Shown piece by piece: positions 1 to 4,684 of a stretch of 5,953 bases of DNA. Source of the DNA: Roseiflexaceae bacterium (lineage in GTDB: Bacteria > Chloroflexota > Chloroflexia > Chloroflexales > Roseiflexaceae); NCBI GenBank assembly GCA_014381165.1, contig JACMIM010000202.1, forward strand, positions 1 to 5,953, read 5' to 3'. The translations under genes were made by a program, and so were the position numbers. The notes beneath the pieces were generated by a model, which was given only the letters and a program-made list of their open reading frames with translations, was not told the DNA's origin and did not search any database. The first letter of the stretch is position 1, and the number at the start of each line of letters is the position of its first letter.

Positions 1-661
1 CGACCGCCGCGCCGGGCTGCGCGACTACCGGCCCGTGACCAACCGCTAGCCGCGCTGGGGCTAGGTCGCGCAGCTTGCGGGCTGTTGCCAGTGCGGTGGG
101 CGCATGCCAGGTTGCCAGTGTCGGAAACGGGAACCACCAGCGCATGGTGCTGGCCACCGCCACCCCGCCGACCGAATAAAAAGCGTCGCCCGCCAGCAGC
201 GTGCGGTCGCGTGTGTCAAAGAATGCGACCTGGCCGGGCGTGTGGCCTGGTGCTGCCACGACCTCCAGCGAGCCAACGCGATCGCCCTGCGCCAACAGCC
301 GTGTTGGTGTGGTATCAATCTTGGGGAATCCGCCACGCAGCTTGGCCTGCGGCTCGCTCGGGTCGAGTGTCATGTCGCCAGCCATAAACCGTGCGTCGCG
401 CGCCGAAACCAGCACGTCAGCCTGGGGCAGCAGGCCGTGCAGCGCGTCCAGCGAACCGACGTGATCGATGTGTGCGTGCGTGATAGCAATCCGTACAATT
501 GGCATGCCGAGTTCCTTTGCCGCCGCGATGATAGCTGGGGCGCTTCCCGAAAGGCCAGTGTCGACCAACGTGAATCCATCGTCGTCGCGCACCAGATAGC
601 AGCTAAATGCGCCCAGGCGGGTGAGCTGCGTGAGATAGCTGCCGTGATGTGTTACGTTCAT
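1..661 (-). CDS. MBL-fold metallo-hydrolase (C-terminus cut off by the window edge)
   Basis: The reading frame is open from an ATG at 661 down to base 2, giving 220 residues with no stop; the C-terminus lies outside the window. The protein has the metallo-beta-lactamase hydrolase zinc ligands: THAHIDHVG at residues 61-69 (His62, His64, Asp66, His67), His140 in APGHTPGQ, Asp159 in LLAGDAF and His209 in VGHGP. Family members of this simple type are about 230-260 residues, so only a short tail is missing. The substrate cannot be told; such proteins include thioester hydrolases, lactonases and other esterases. There is no signal peptide, so a cytoplasmic location is likely. The start is supported by AAAGGAG on the minus strand about 8 nt upstream. 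Start codon, ribosome binding site and first 11 codons are repeated at 874-924, which separates the gene from the strong promoter at 936-964. The domain assignment is sure, the function is not. Confidence 0.93.
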   Translation of the reverse strand, partial: MNVTHHGSYLTQLTRLGAFSCYLVRDDDGFTLVDTGLSGSAPAIIAAAKELGMPIVRIAITHAHIDHVGSLDALHGLLPQADVLVSARDARFMAGDMTLDPSEPQAKLRGGFPKIDTTPTRLLAQGDRVGSLEVVAAPGHTPGQVAFFDTRDRTLLAGDAFYSVGGVAVASTMRWWFPFPTLATWHAPTALATARKLRDLAPARLAVGHGPVVAQPGAAV

Positions 662-678
662 TGTGTAGCTCCTTTACT
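628..678. repeat. 51-bp direct repeat, gene-proximal copy
   Basis: Bases 628-678 match 874-924 with one difference (G at 665, A at 911). This copy contains the functional ribosome binding site and ATG of the MBL-fold hydrolase gene plus its first 11 codons. The offset between copies is exactly 246 bp. The arrangement suggests a duplication made when the intervening element arrived, with the gene keeping an intact start. Confidence 0.95.
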
Positions 679-690
679 CATTCAGGGTTT

Positions 691-710
691 CCCGGCGCTG
701 AAGCGCCGGG
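691..710 (-). repeat. 20-bp hairpin repeat, copy 1
   Basis: A 9-bp perfect stem with a 2-base centre; on the minus strand it reads CCCGGCGCTTCAGCGCCGGG. With its left flank (CCCATTAG, to base 718) it is 27 of 28 identical to the copy at 2290-2317 on the plus strand. It lies 29 nt upstream of the MBL-hydrolase start codon, in the same orientation relative to that gene as copy 2 is to its own. Confidence 0.9.
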
Positions 711-728
711 CTAATGGGTGCTGGCATT

Positions 729-760
729 ACGCAGATCTAGCGACACGCAGATCTAGCGAC
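729..760. repeat. Two tandem copies of a 16-bp unit
   Basis: The unit ACGCAGATCTAGCGAC occurs at 729-744 and again, identically, at 745-760; a degenerate further piece begins at 761. It contains an AGATCT palindrome. It sits inside the small element between the 51-bp repeats. The function is unknown; replication slippage is the simplest origin. Confidence 0.9.
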
Positions 761-823
761 AGGCAGCTTCGTCCAATCGTTCAAATAGCCCGGTACTTAT
801 GAAATTTCCCTCATGAATCGGGT

Positions 824-870
824 AGCCCGCGCAGGCGGGCTTCCTCACCCCAGCCAGCGGCTTCAGCCGC
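824..870. repeat. Paired hairpins (BIME-like) at the far end of the small element
   Basis: Two short stem-loops sit 15 bp apart: 824-841 with a 7-bp stem around GCAG, and 857-870 with a 6-bp stem around TC. The GGCTTCAGCC core of the second is the same design as the 20-bp hairpin repeats. Repeats of this style are common between genes of some Chloroflexota, as far as I recall. In the leftward transcript they would fold just after the 14-codon remnant ORF. Confidence 0.7.
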
Positions 871-907
871 CAGGCGTGAGATAGCTGCCGTGATGTGTTA
901 CGTTCAT
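863..907 (-). pseudogene. Truncated gene start: 14-codon remnant or leader ORF of the MBL hydrolase
   Basis: In the distal repeat copy the minus strand has ribosome binding site AAAGGAG and an ATG at 907. It encodes the same first 11 residues as the complete gene (MNVTHHGSYLT), then PGG and a TGA at 863-865. It lies just downstream of the best promoter in the window, so it should be transcribed and translated unless repressed. It is either a dead remnant of the interrupted gene start or a short upstream ORF that affects translation of the full gene 246 bp further on. No function can be shown from sequence. Confidence 0.55.
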
Positions 908-924
908 TGTATAGCTCCTTTACT
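874..924. repeat. 51-bp direct repeat, promoter-proximal copy
   Basis: This is the second copy of the repeat at 628-678, with one mismatch. It directly abuts the leftward promoter (-10 at 936-941), so it is probably the original 5' end of the MBL-fold hydrolase gene. Similarity stops after the eleventh codon, where the frame runs into hairpin sequence. Confidence 0.95.
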
Positions 925-935
925 AATATATATAG

Positions 936-964
936 ACTATAGACTAATATTATTAGTTTGTCAA
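936..964 (-). promoter_or_regulatory. Strong sigma70-type promoter facing left (MBL hydrolase)
   Basis: The minus strand has a perfect -35 box TTGACA (964-959), a 17-nt spacer (958-942) and the -10 box TATAGT (941-936). The surrounding 925-960 stretch is far more AT-rich than the rest of the window. Transcription would start near 929 and first pass the duplicated gene start at 907, then the hairpin element, before reaching the intact gene at 661. Confidence 0.75.
943..957. promoter_or_regulatory. Operator-like 7-bp inverted repeat in the promoter spacer
   Basis: ACTAATA, one central base, then TATTAGT form a perfect inverted repeat lying exactly between the -10 and -35 boxes of the leftward promoter. 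A further ACTAATA half-site starts at 922, 21 bp (about two helical turns) from the one at 943. Placement and symmetry suit a dimeric repressor that would block both divergent promoters. The AT-rich composition makes chance symmetry possible. Confidence 0.45.
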
Positions 965-988
965 GTAGCATTTCCTTTATGCTATACT
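958..988 (+). promoter_or_regulatory. Probable argD promoter facing right
   Basis: TTGTCA at 958-963 (5 of 6 to the -35 consensus), a 19-nt spacer and TATACT at 983-988 (5 of 6 to the -10 consensus). The spacer is longer than the ideal 17. Transcription would start near 995, leaving about 29 nt before the argD ATG. Its -35 box occupies the same bases as the -35 box of the leftward promoter, so the two probably compete. Confidence 0.5.
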
Positions 989-1023
989 TTTGCGCATCTG
1001 GCCGCAGCAACCAAGGAGACGCC

Positions 1024-2214
1024 ATGCAGACCCGCGAGATAATCGACGCCGACCATGCATACATGTTGCAAACATATATTCGCCCCGAGTTCGTGCTGGA
1101 GCGCGGCCAGGGCTGCTATCTGTACGATACCGAGGGCCGCCGCTATCTCGACTGCGTGGCGGGCATCGCCGTAAGCGCACTTGGCTATGCCGATCCCGAT
1201 GTCGCCGCCGTTATTCGCGCCCAAGCCGAGGGCCTGATTCACGTTTCGAACTTGTACCACACCCGCGAGCAGGCCGCGCTAGCGCAGCTGCTGGTCGAGC
1301 TATCATTTGCCGATCGGGTGTTCTTTTCGAATAGTGGCGCGGAGGCGATCGAGGGTGCGCTGAAGTTGGCGCGCAAGCTACAGTACGAGCTACACCAGGC
1401 CGAGAAGCATGTGGTGGTCGCCTTCGAGGGCAGCTTTCACGGGCGCACCATGGGCGCGGTGGCAGTGACAGCGCGCGAGAAGTACCGGCTGCCATTCGCG
1501 CCCGTCATGCCAGGGGTGCGCTTTGCGCCATTCAACGATCTGGCGGCGGCGCGCGCGGCGATCGCCGAGGACGTGTGCGCGGTGCTGATCGAGCCGATCC
1601 AGGGCGAGGGCGGCATCAGCACGGCTACGCCAGAGTTTCTGGCGGCGCTGCGCCAGCGCTGCGACGAGGTGGGCGCGCTGCTGATCTTCGACGAAATCCA
1701 GTGCGGGCTGGGGCGCACTGGTACGCTGTGGGCACACGAGCTGTCCGGCGTCACGCCCGATATCATGACGATCGCCAAGCCGCTGGGCGCGGGCTTTCCG
1801 ATCGGCGCGATCCTGATGACCCAGGCCGTGGCCGACGCAATTCAGCCTGGCGACCATGGCACCACCTTTGGCGGCGGGCCGTTTATCGCCGCAGTCGCCA
1901 AGGTGGTGGTCGAAAAAATCGCTGCCCCGGCCTTTCTCGAGCATGTTCGCGAGGTCGGCGGCTATCTGGATGAAGCCCTGCACGATCTGATGGCCAGCCA
2001 GCCGCGTGTGACCGAGCTGCGTGGGCGCGGCCTCATGCGCGGCGTGCAGGTGAACGTACCGGCGGCCAGCGTGCGCGCGCTGGCGCATGAGCAGGGCCTG
2101 CTGCTCGTGACGGCGGGCGACGACATCATCCGGCTTGTGCCACCGTTGATCATCGAGCGAGCGCAGATCGACGAGCTGATCGACAAGCTCGGGCGGGCGA
2201 TCGAGCGGGCGTAA
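1024..2214 (+). CDS. argD: Acetylornithine aminotransferase family protein (class III PLP)
   Basis: The product has 396 residues, the usual length of ArgD. In arginine synthesis ArgD moves the amino group of glutamate to N-acetylglutamate semialdehyde, giving N-acetylornithine; some members act on succinyl-ornithine or on LysW-bound lysine intermediates. Visible class III features are SNSGAEA (102-108), GSFHGRT (136-142), EPIQGEGG (190-197), the cofactor aspartate in FDEIQCGLGRTG (Asp223), the Schiff-base lysine in IAKPLGAGFPIGA (Lys252), GTTFGGGP (279-286) and the C-terminal RLVPPLII. The ATG at 1024 is preferred to an upstream in-frame one because AAGGAG (1013-1018) sits 5 nt before it and family alignment begins there. 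The gene stands alone: no other arginine gene is nearby, so the exact substrate (acetylornithine, aminoadipate semialdehyde, GABA) is inferred from similarity. Confidence 0.88.
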   Translation: MQTREIIDADHAYMLQTYIRPEFVLERGQGCYLYDTEGRRYLDCVAGIAVSALGYADPDVAAVIRAQAEGLIHVSNLYHTREQAALAQLLVELSFADRVFFSNSGAEAIEGALKLARKLQYELHQAEKHVVVAFEGSFHGRTMGAVAVTAREKYRLPFAPVMPGVRFAPFNDLAAARAAIAEDVCAVLIEPIQGEGGISTATPEFLAALRQRCDEVGALLIFDEIQCGLGRTGTLWAHELSGVTPDIMTIAKPLGAGFPIGAILMTQAVADAIQPGDHGTTFGGGPFIAAVAKVVVEKIAAPAFLEHVREVGGYLDEALHDLMASQPRVTELRGRGLMRGVQVNVPAASVRALAHEQGLLLVTAGDDIIRLVPPLIIERAQIDELIDKLGRAIERA

Positions 2215-2289
2215 CGCGATCCGACCACAAAGACACACAGGCAGCAAGGTTAGCAAAAAAGCGCCTGTATCTGCTTGGTGAACACCAAA
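2215..2289 (+). other. Short non-coding stretch after argD with weak stem-loops
   Basis: Two weak hairpins are visible: ACAGGC (2237-2242) with GCCTGT (2263-2268), enclosing an A-run at 2255-2260, and TTGGTG (2275-2280) with CACCAA (2283-2288) with a 2-base centre. Neither is followed by a T-run, so no firm terminator for argD is called. The opening ACCACAAAGACACACAGG resembles the CCACAAAGG wording of the inverted repeat at 4618. Confidence 0.3.
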
Positions 2290-2317
2290 CCCACTAGCCC
2301 GGCGCTTCAGCGCCGGG
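2290..2317 (+). repeat. Hairpin repeat, copy 2, just before a gene start
   Basis: The 20-bp palindrome CCCGGCGCTTCAGCGCCGGG at 2298-2317 with left flank CCCACTAG is the plus-strand counterpart of 718-691 (27 of 28 identical). The TAAGGAG ribosome binding site of the next gene begins at base 2318, directly after the stem. In the mRNA the stem could shield or expose that site, or end transcription from argD only weakly, because no T-run follows. Confidence 0.9.
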
Positions 2318-2330
2318 TAAGGAGTCGCGC

Positions 2331-2642
2331 GTGATCGCGTTTCAAGATTTTATTCCGCAGCGCCAAGGCCCACGTATTTCTTTCAAGGGCTACGAGAACC
2401 TGCACGAACTCGTAAGCCGCGCGAACCGTTGGGTCGAGCAACACCAGATCGACGTGATTAACATCGAAACGGTGATTCTGTCACACTTACCGGGCGAGGA
2501 AGAAAGCCCCAAAGTCAAAATGGATGCGCCCAGTATGGCGCTTTCGGTGTATCAAATCGTTCGGGTGTGGTATCGTCAGTCGAGCGCCATCAGCACACCA
2601 TACACCGGGCAAACGACCCGCCTCGGCGACACCCACGATTGA
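2331..2642 (+). CDS. Small conserved-looking protein of unknown function (103 aa)
   Basis: I do not recognise a named family. The GTG start at 2331 is well supported by TAAGGAG at 2318-2324, 6 nt upstream. The 103-residue product has no signal peptide, membrane segment or cysteines. Its core (residues 22-50) looks like an amphipathic helix (LHELVSRANRWVEQ) followed by a strand (DVINIETVIL), then an acidic loop (GEEES) and a second strand IVRVWYR (76-82). It resembles, from memory only, short uncharacterised proteins with an NIETVVLP...RVWYR pattern. The tail after residue 85 is polar and probably disordered. It may be co-transcribed with argD 116 bp upstream, though a hairpin lies between them. 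GC content is somewhat lower than in argD. Coding status is likely from the ribosome binding site and regular composition. Confidence 0.7.
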   Translation: MIAFQDFIPQRQGPRISFKGYENLHELVSRANRWVEQHQIDVINIETVILSHLPGEEESPKVKMDAPSMALSVYQIVRVWYRQSSAISTPYTGQTTRLGDTHD

Positions 2643-2671
2643 GCGGCGGGTGTTGGCTTCTGCATCGTTGT

Positions 2672-3589
2672 CTACGTATCCCATGGTGGGCCATCCTTGA
2701 ACTGTCTCCTTAGGAAATCTACAAAGACTCGGACTTTCTGTGGAACATACGTGCGAGATGGATACAGCAGCCAAGCCGCTGCATCGTCGAACGCTGCTGT
2801 CACCGCATACTCCGGAAACACATCAATCAGCGTTCCATCGCGCAATTCCCTGCCCACCATCCAGCGCGCTTGTAGCGTAATCCCCATGCTCGCCAGTGCC
2901 CATTGCTTGAGCGCCATCGCGTTCGAAGTACGGAGCAGCTCATTGATCCTAACCTCTTGCGTCTGGCCGGCGTTATTTGTAAACTTCCAATTGCTGCGGC
3001 TGAAGCCCGGCAGTGCCAGTACTAAGCAACCATGCGTCGCCAGATCAGCCGGCGTTGCGGGCCGCCCGTGAGCTTGCAAATAGCCCGGTGTGGCACACAC
3101 CCGCGCGATCATCGGGCAGAGCTTGTGAGAGATCATTGTCGAATCGCGCAATGGGCCGACGCGAATCGCTACATCTAGATGTTCGGTAATCAGGTCTAGT
3201 GGTGCATCCGTAAGTAAAAACTCGAACGTGAGTTCAGGATATTGCGCCGCAAACTCTGGCACCAACGGAATGACGTTCAGTTCGGCAAAGCTGACCGGAC
3301 AGGCCACGCGCAACACTCCCTGCGGCCGTTCCTGAATCTCGGCGGCGATCAGCCGCGCCCGAATCAGTTCATCGACCAACGGCTCGATCCGCTCAAAGTA
3401 CACCATGCCCGCCTCGGTCGGCTGGATTGCCCGAGTGGTGCGGTGAAACAGCCGCACCGTGAGTTCATGCTCCAGCGCTGCGATGGTACGTGAGATTGTG
3501 GTTGCGTCTACATTGCGATCGCGCGCGACTGCCGCAAAGCTGCGTTTTCGCACCACATCCACAAAAATGGCTAAGGCGTTGGTATCCAT
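2672..3589 (-). CDS. LysR-family transcriptional regulator (CrgA-like)
   Basis: The 305-residue product is a typical LysR regulator. An N-terminal winged helix-turn-helix spans residues 1-60 (IFVDVVRKRSFAAVARDRNVD, then TTISRTIAALEHEL, RLFHRTTRAIQPTEAG), followed by a linker helix and an effector-binding domain from about residue 92 (GVLRVACPVSFAELNVIPLVPEF) to the end. The motif AIRVGPLRDSTMISHKL and the C-terminal VRVFVDFLRRQF match the CrgA-like subgroup. I chose the start at 3589, not the longer frame to 3676, because LysR homology begins at MDTNALAIF. The ATG has no Shine-Dalgarno but lies 6 nt after TATAAT, so a leaderless mRNA is likely. The gene is divergent from the dehydrogenase-like gene at 3731, its probable target by LysR custom. 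The inducer is unknown. Confidence 0.92.
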   Translation of the reverse strand: MDTNALAIFVDVVRKRSFAAVARDRNVDATTISRTIAALEHELTVRLFHRTTRAIQPTEAGMVYFERIEPLVDELIRARLIAAEIQERPQGVLRVACPVSFAELNVIPLVPEFAAQYPELTFEFLLTDAPLDLITEHLDVAIRVGPLRDSTMISHKLCPMIARVCATPGYLQAHGRPATPADLATHGCLVLALPGFSRSNWKFTNNAGQTQEVRINELLRTSNAMALKQWALASMGITLQARWMVGRELRDGTLIDVFPEYAVTAAFDDAAAWLLYPSRTYVPQKVRVFVDFLRRQFKDGPPWDT

Positions 3590-3610
3590 TCGTGCATTAT
3601 ACGCACGAAT
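3588..3610. promoter_or_regulatory. LysR-type operator: perfect 8-bp inverted repeat over the LysR gene start
   Basis: ATTCGTGC (3588-3595) and GCACGAAT (3603-3610) form a perfect inverted repeat with a 7-base centre. It contains the T-N11-A core of LysR boxes exactly centred (T3593, A3605). It covers the regulator's -10 box and its ATG, which fits negative autoregulation, and sits 121 bp before the divergent dehydrogenase start. Confidence 0.7.
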
Positions 3611-3624
3611 GAAATGCGCGTCGA
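3596..3624 (-). promoter_or_regulatory. Promoter of the LysR gene, probably giving leaderless mRNA
   Basis: Minus strand: TCGACG (3624-3619, 4 of 6 to the -35 consensus), 17-nt spacer, perfect TATAAT (3601-3596). The expected transcription start is at or next to the ATG at 3589, leaving no room for a leader. Confidence 0.55.
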
Positions 3625-3695
3625 GGTCTTTATGTCCAGGTATGCGTATGGTACAGTTCAGCGGCTGGAGGCACAATTTGGTGCGATGTAGGCTT

Positions 3696-3711
3696 GGGCG
3701 AGTACACGCCC
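3696..3711 (+). promoter_or_regulatory. Short hairpin before the dehydrogenase ribosome binding site
   Basis: GGGCG (3696-3700), six-base loop, CGCCC (3707-3711) lies 3 bases before the GAGAGGAAG ribosome binding site at 3715-3723. It is a small stem that could modestly affect translation; chance is quite possible. No convincing rightward -10/-35 pair was found in 3611-3715. Confidence 0.25.
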
Positions 3712-3730
3712 GGCGAGAGGAAGTACGAGC

Positions 3731-4600
3731 GTGGTAAAAGTAACAGTACTTGGCATGGGCGCAATGGGTTCGCGCCTGGCGCGCAATTTTCTCAACGCTG
3801 GCTATGCTGTCACCGTGTACAATCGGTCGCTTGAGCGGACAGCGGCCTTGCAGACTGATGGCGCACAGGTTGCCGCAACACCACGCGCTGCTGCCGCCGG
3901 TGCGGATGTGGTGATCAGCATGGTGCGCGACGACGACGCATCACGCGAGATCTGGCTTGCCGATCACACTGGGGCGATCCACAGCTTGGGTACAAACACC
4001 GTTGCGATCGAATCCAGCACGGTGACACCTGAATGGGTCAAGCTACTCGCCAGCAACGTTGTTGTAACCGGAGCGGCCTTTGTGGAAGCGCCGGTGCTGG
4101 GCACGCGCCCGCAGGCGGAAGCAGGGCAGCTGATCTATCTGCTCGGTGGCGAGGCCGACGCAGTGTCGCGCGTCAGGGCTGTGTTGGAAACAACATCTAG
4201 CGTAATTCACCACCTGGGCGCGGTCGGGTCAGCTGCGGCGATGAAGCTGGCGGTGAACGCACAATACGGCGTTCAAGTGGCTATCTGGGCCGAAATGCTG
4301 GTGGTGCTGGAAAAGCAGGGCATCTCCCCCGACCGCGCGGTCGAGGTGCTGAACACCTTGCCGACGACAAGCCCGGCGCTCCAGGTTGGCGGCAAACTCA
4401 TGGCCGCCCACAAGTACGCGCCCATGTTTCCAATCGACCTTGTGGAAAAAGACTTCGGCTATGCGCTTTCCGCTGCCCAAGCGCTTGGCGTCGCGACGCC
4501 CACCCTTGCCGCTGTGCGGGCAGTGTATGCCAACGCCAAAGCCCAGGGCTATGGTGCTGATAACATCGTTGGCGTCAAGCAGCTATTTGATGTTGGCTAA
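3731..4600 (+). CDS. NAD(P)-dependent beta-hydroxyacid dehydrogenase family oxidoreductase
   Basis: The product has 289 residues, the normal size for the 3-hydroxyisobutyrate dehydrogenase / glyoxylate-succinic semialdehyde reductase family. Such enzymes interconvert a beta-hydroxyacid and its semialdehyde or ketoacid in the cytoplasm. The Rossmann domain carries GMGAMG (8-13), and VYNRS (29-33) after the second strand; an Asn-Arg there is typical of NADPH-preferring members. The substrate loop reads EAPVLGT (119-125). The catalytic lysine is Lys172 in GAVGSAAAMKLAVN, with Asn176 conserved, and the conserved Lys240-Asp241 pair lies in the all-helical C-terminal domain. GTG at 3731 is chosen because GAGAGGAAG (3715-3723) precedes it and the Rossmann strand begins at once. 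The exact substrate is not predictable. It is divergent from the LysR gene, which probably controls it. Confidence 0.88.
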   Translation: MVKVTVLGMGAMGSRLARNFLNAGYAVTVYNRSLERTAALQTDGAQVAATPRAAAAGADVVISMVRDDDASREIWLADHTGAIHSLGTNTVAIESSTVTPEWVKLLASNVVVTGAAFVEAPVLGTRPQAEAGQLIYLLGGEADAVSRVRAVLETTSSVIHHLGAVGSAAAMKLAVNAQYGVQVAIWAEMLVVLEKQGISPDRAVEVLNTLPTTSPALQVGGKLMAAHKYAPMFPIDLVEKDFGYALSAAQALGVATPTLAAVRAVYANAKAQGYGADNIVGVKQLFDVG

Positions 4601-4617
4601 TACTGTCGCTCGAAACG

Positions 4618-4670
4618 AAGCCACAAAGGCGCGAAGGACAGACGATCCGTCCTTCGCGCCTTTGTGGCTT
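4618..4670. terminator. Bidirectional terminator-like 22-bp perfect inverted repeat
   Basis: The arms at 4618-4639 and 4649-4670 are perfect complements (AAGCCACAAAGGCGCGAAGG plus AC and its mirror) around a 9-base loop. It sits centrally between the convergent dehydrogenase stop (4600) and rhomboid stop (4685), the classic place for a shared terminator. Only the leftward transcript is followed by a fairly T-rich run (TTCGTTTC). The CCACAAAGG wording recalls dispersed intergenic repeats of Chloroflexota, so it may be a repeat that serves as a terminator. Confidence 0.75.
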
Positions 4671-4684
4671 GGTGGAAAAAGAAT

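Larger units (their letters stand above)
679..873. mobile_element. Small hairpin-ended REP/MITE-like element between the 51-bp repeats
   Basis: This 195-bp non-coding segment is bracketed by the 51-bp direct repeats. On the plus strand it holds a 20-bp hairpin at 691-710, two tandem 16-bp units at 729-760, a hairpin at 824-841 (AGCCCGC, loop GCAG, GCGGGCT) and a hairpin at 857-870 (GCGGCT, TC, AGCCGC). The two outer hairpins have GAA-type and TTC-type apexes, so they are in inverted orientation near the two ends. There is no ORF of note. This design fits REP/BIME-like or non-autonomous hairpin elements, which are moved by transposases encoded elsewhere. A tandem duplication with later divergence is the alternative. 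No transposase is in the window. Confidence 0.45.

Noticed and set aside
104..802. 232-codon plus-strand frame
   Set aside because: It lies antisense to the MBL-fold gene, whose minus-strand frame has all expected zinc-ligand motifs. The plus frame has no recognisable domain and runs into the repeat region.
679..870. CRISPR array
   Set aside because: Hairpins and short repeats are present, but there are no regularly spaced identical repeats with unique spacers and no cas genes.
958..1023. Longer argD start at 958
   Set aside because: It would translate through the -10 box and the ribosome binding site. The added residues are not like the family, and AAGGAG lies directly before the ATG at 1024.
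753..1064. 103-codon minus-strand frame across the argD start and promoter block
   Set aside because: It crosses the promoter block, the 51-bp repeat and the hairpins, overlaps the argD start antisense, lacks a plausible ribosome binding site and has no family features.
1390..2256. 288-codon minus-strand frame opposite argD
   Set aside because: It is a typical antisense shadow of a GC-rich gene, with His/Arg-rich composition and no domain; the argD frame is unambiguous.
2215..2330. Classical Rho-independent terminator after argD
   Set aside because: The stems are weak or, for the 20-bp hairpin, followed by a ribosome binding site instead of a T-run.
3590..3676. 29-residue N-terminal extension of the LysR protein
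   Set aside because: LysR DNA-binding domains begin at the equivalent of MDTNALAIF; the extension would cover the promoter and operator and matches nothing in the family.
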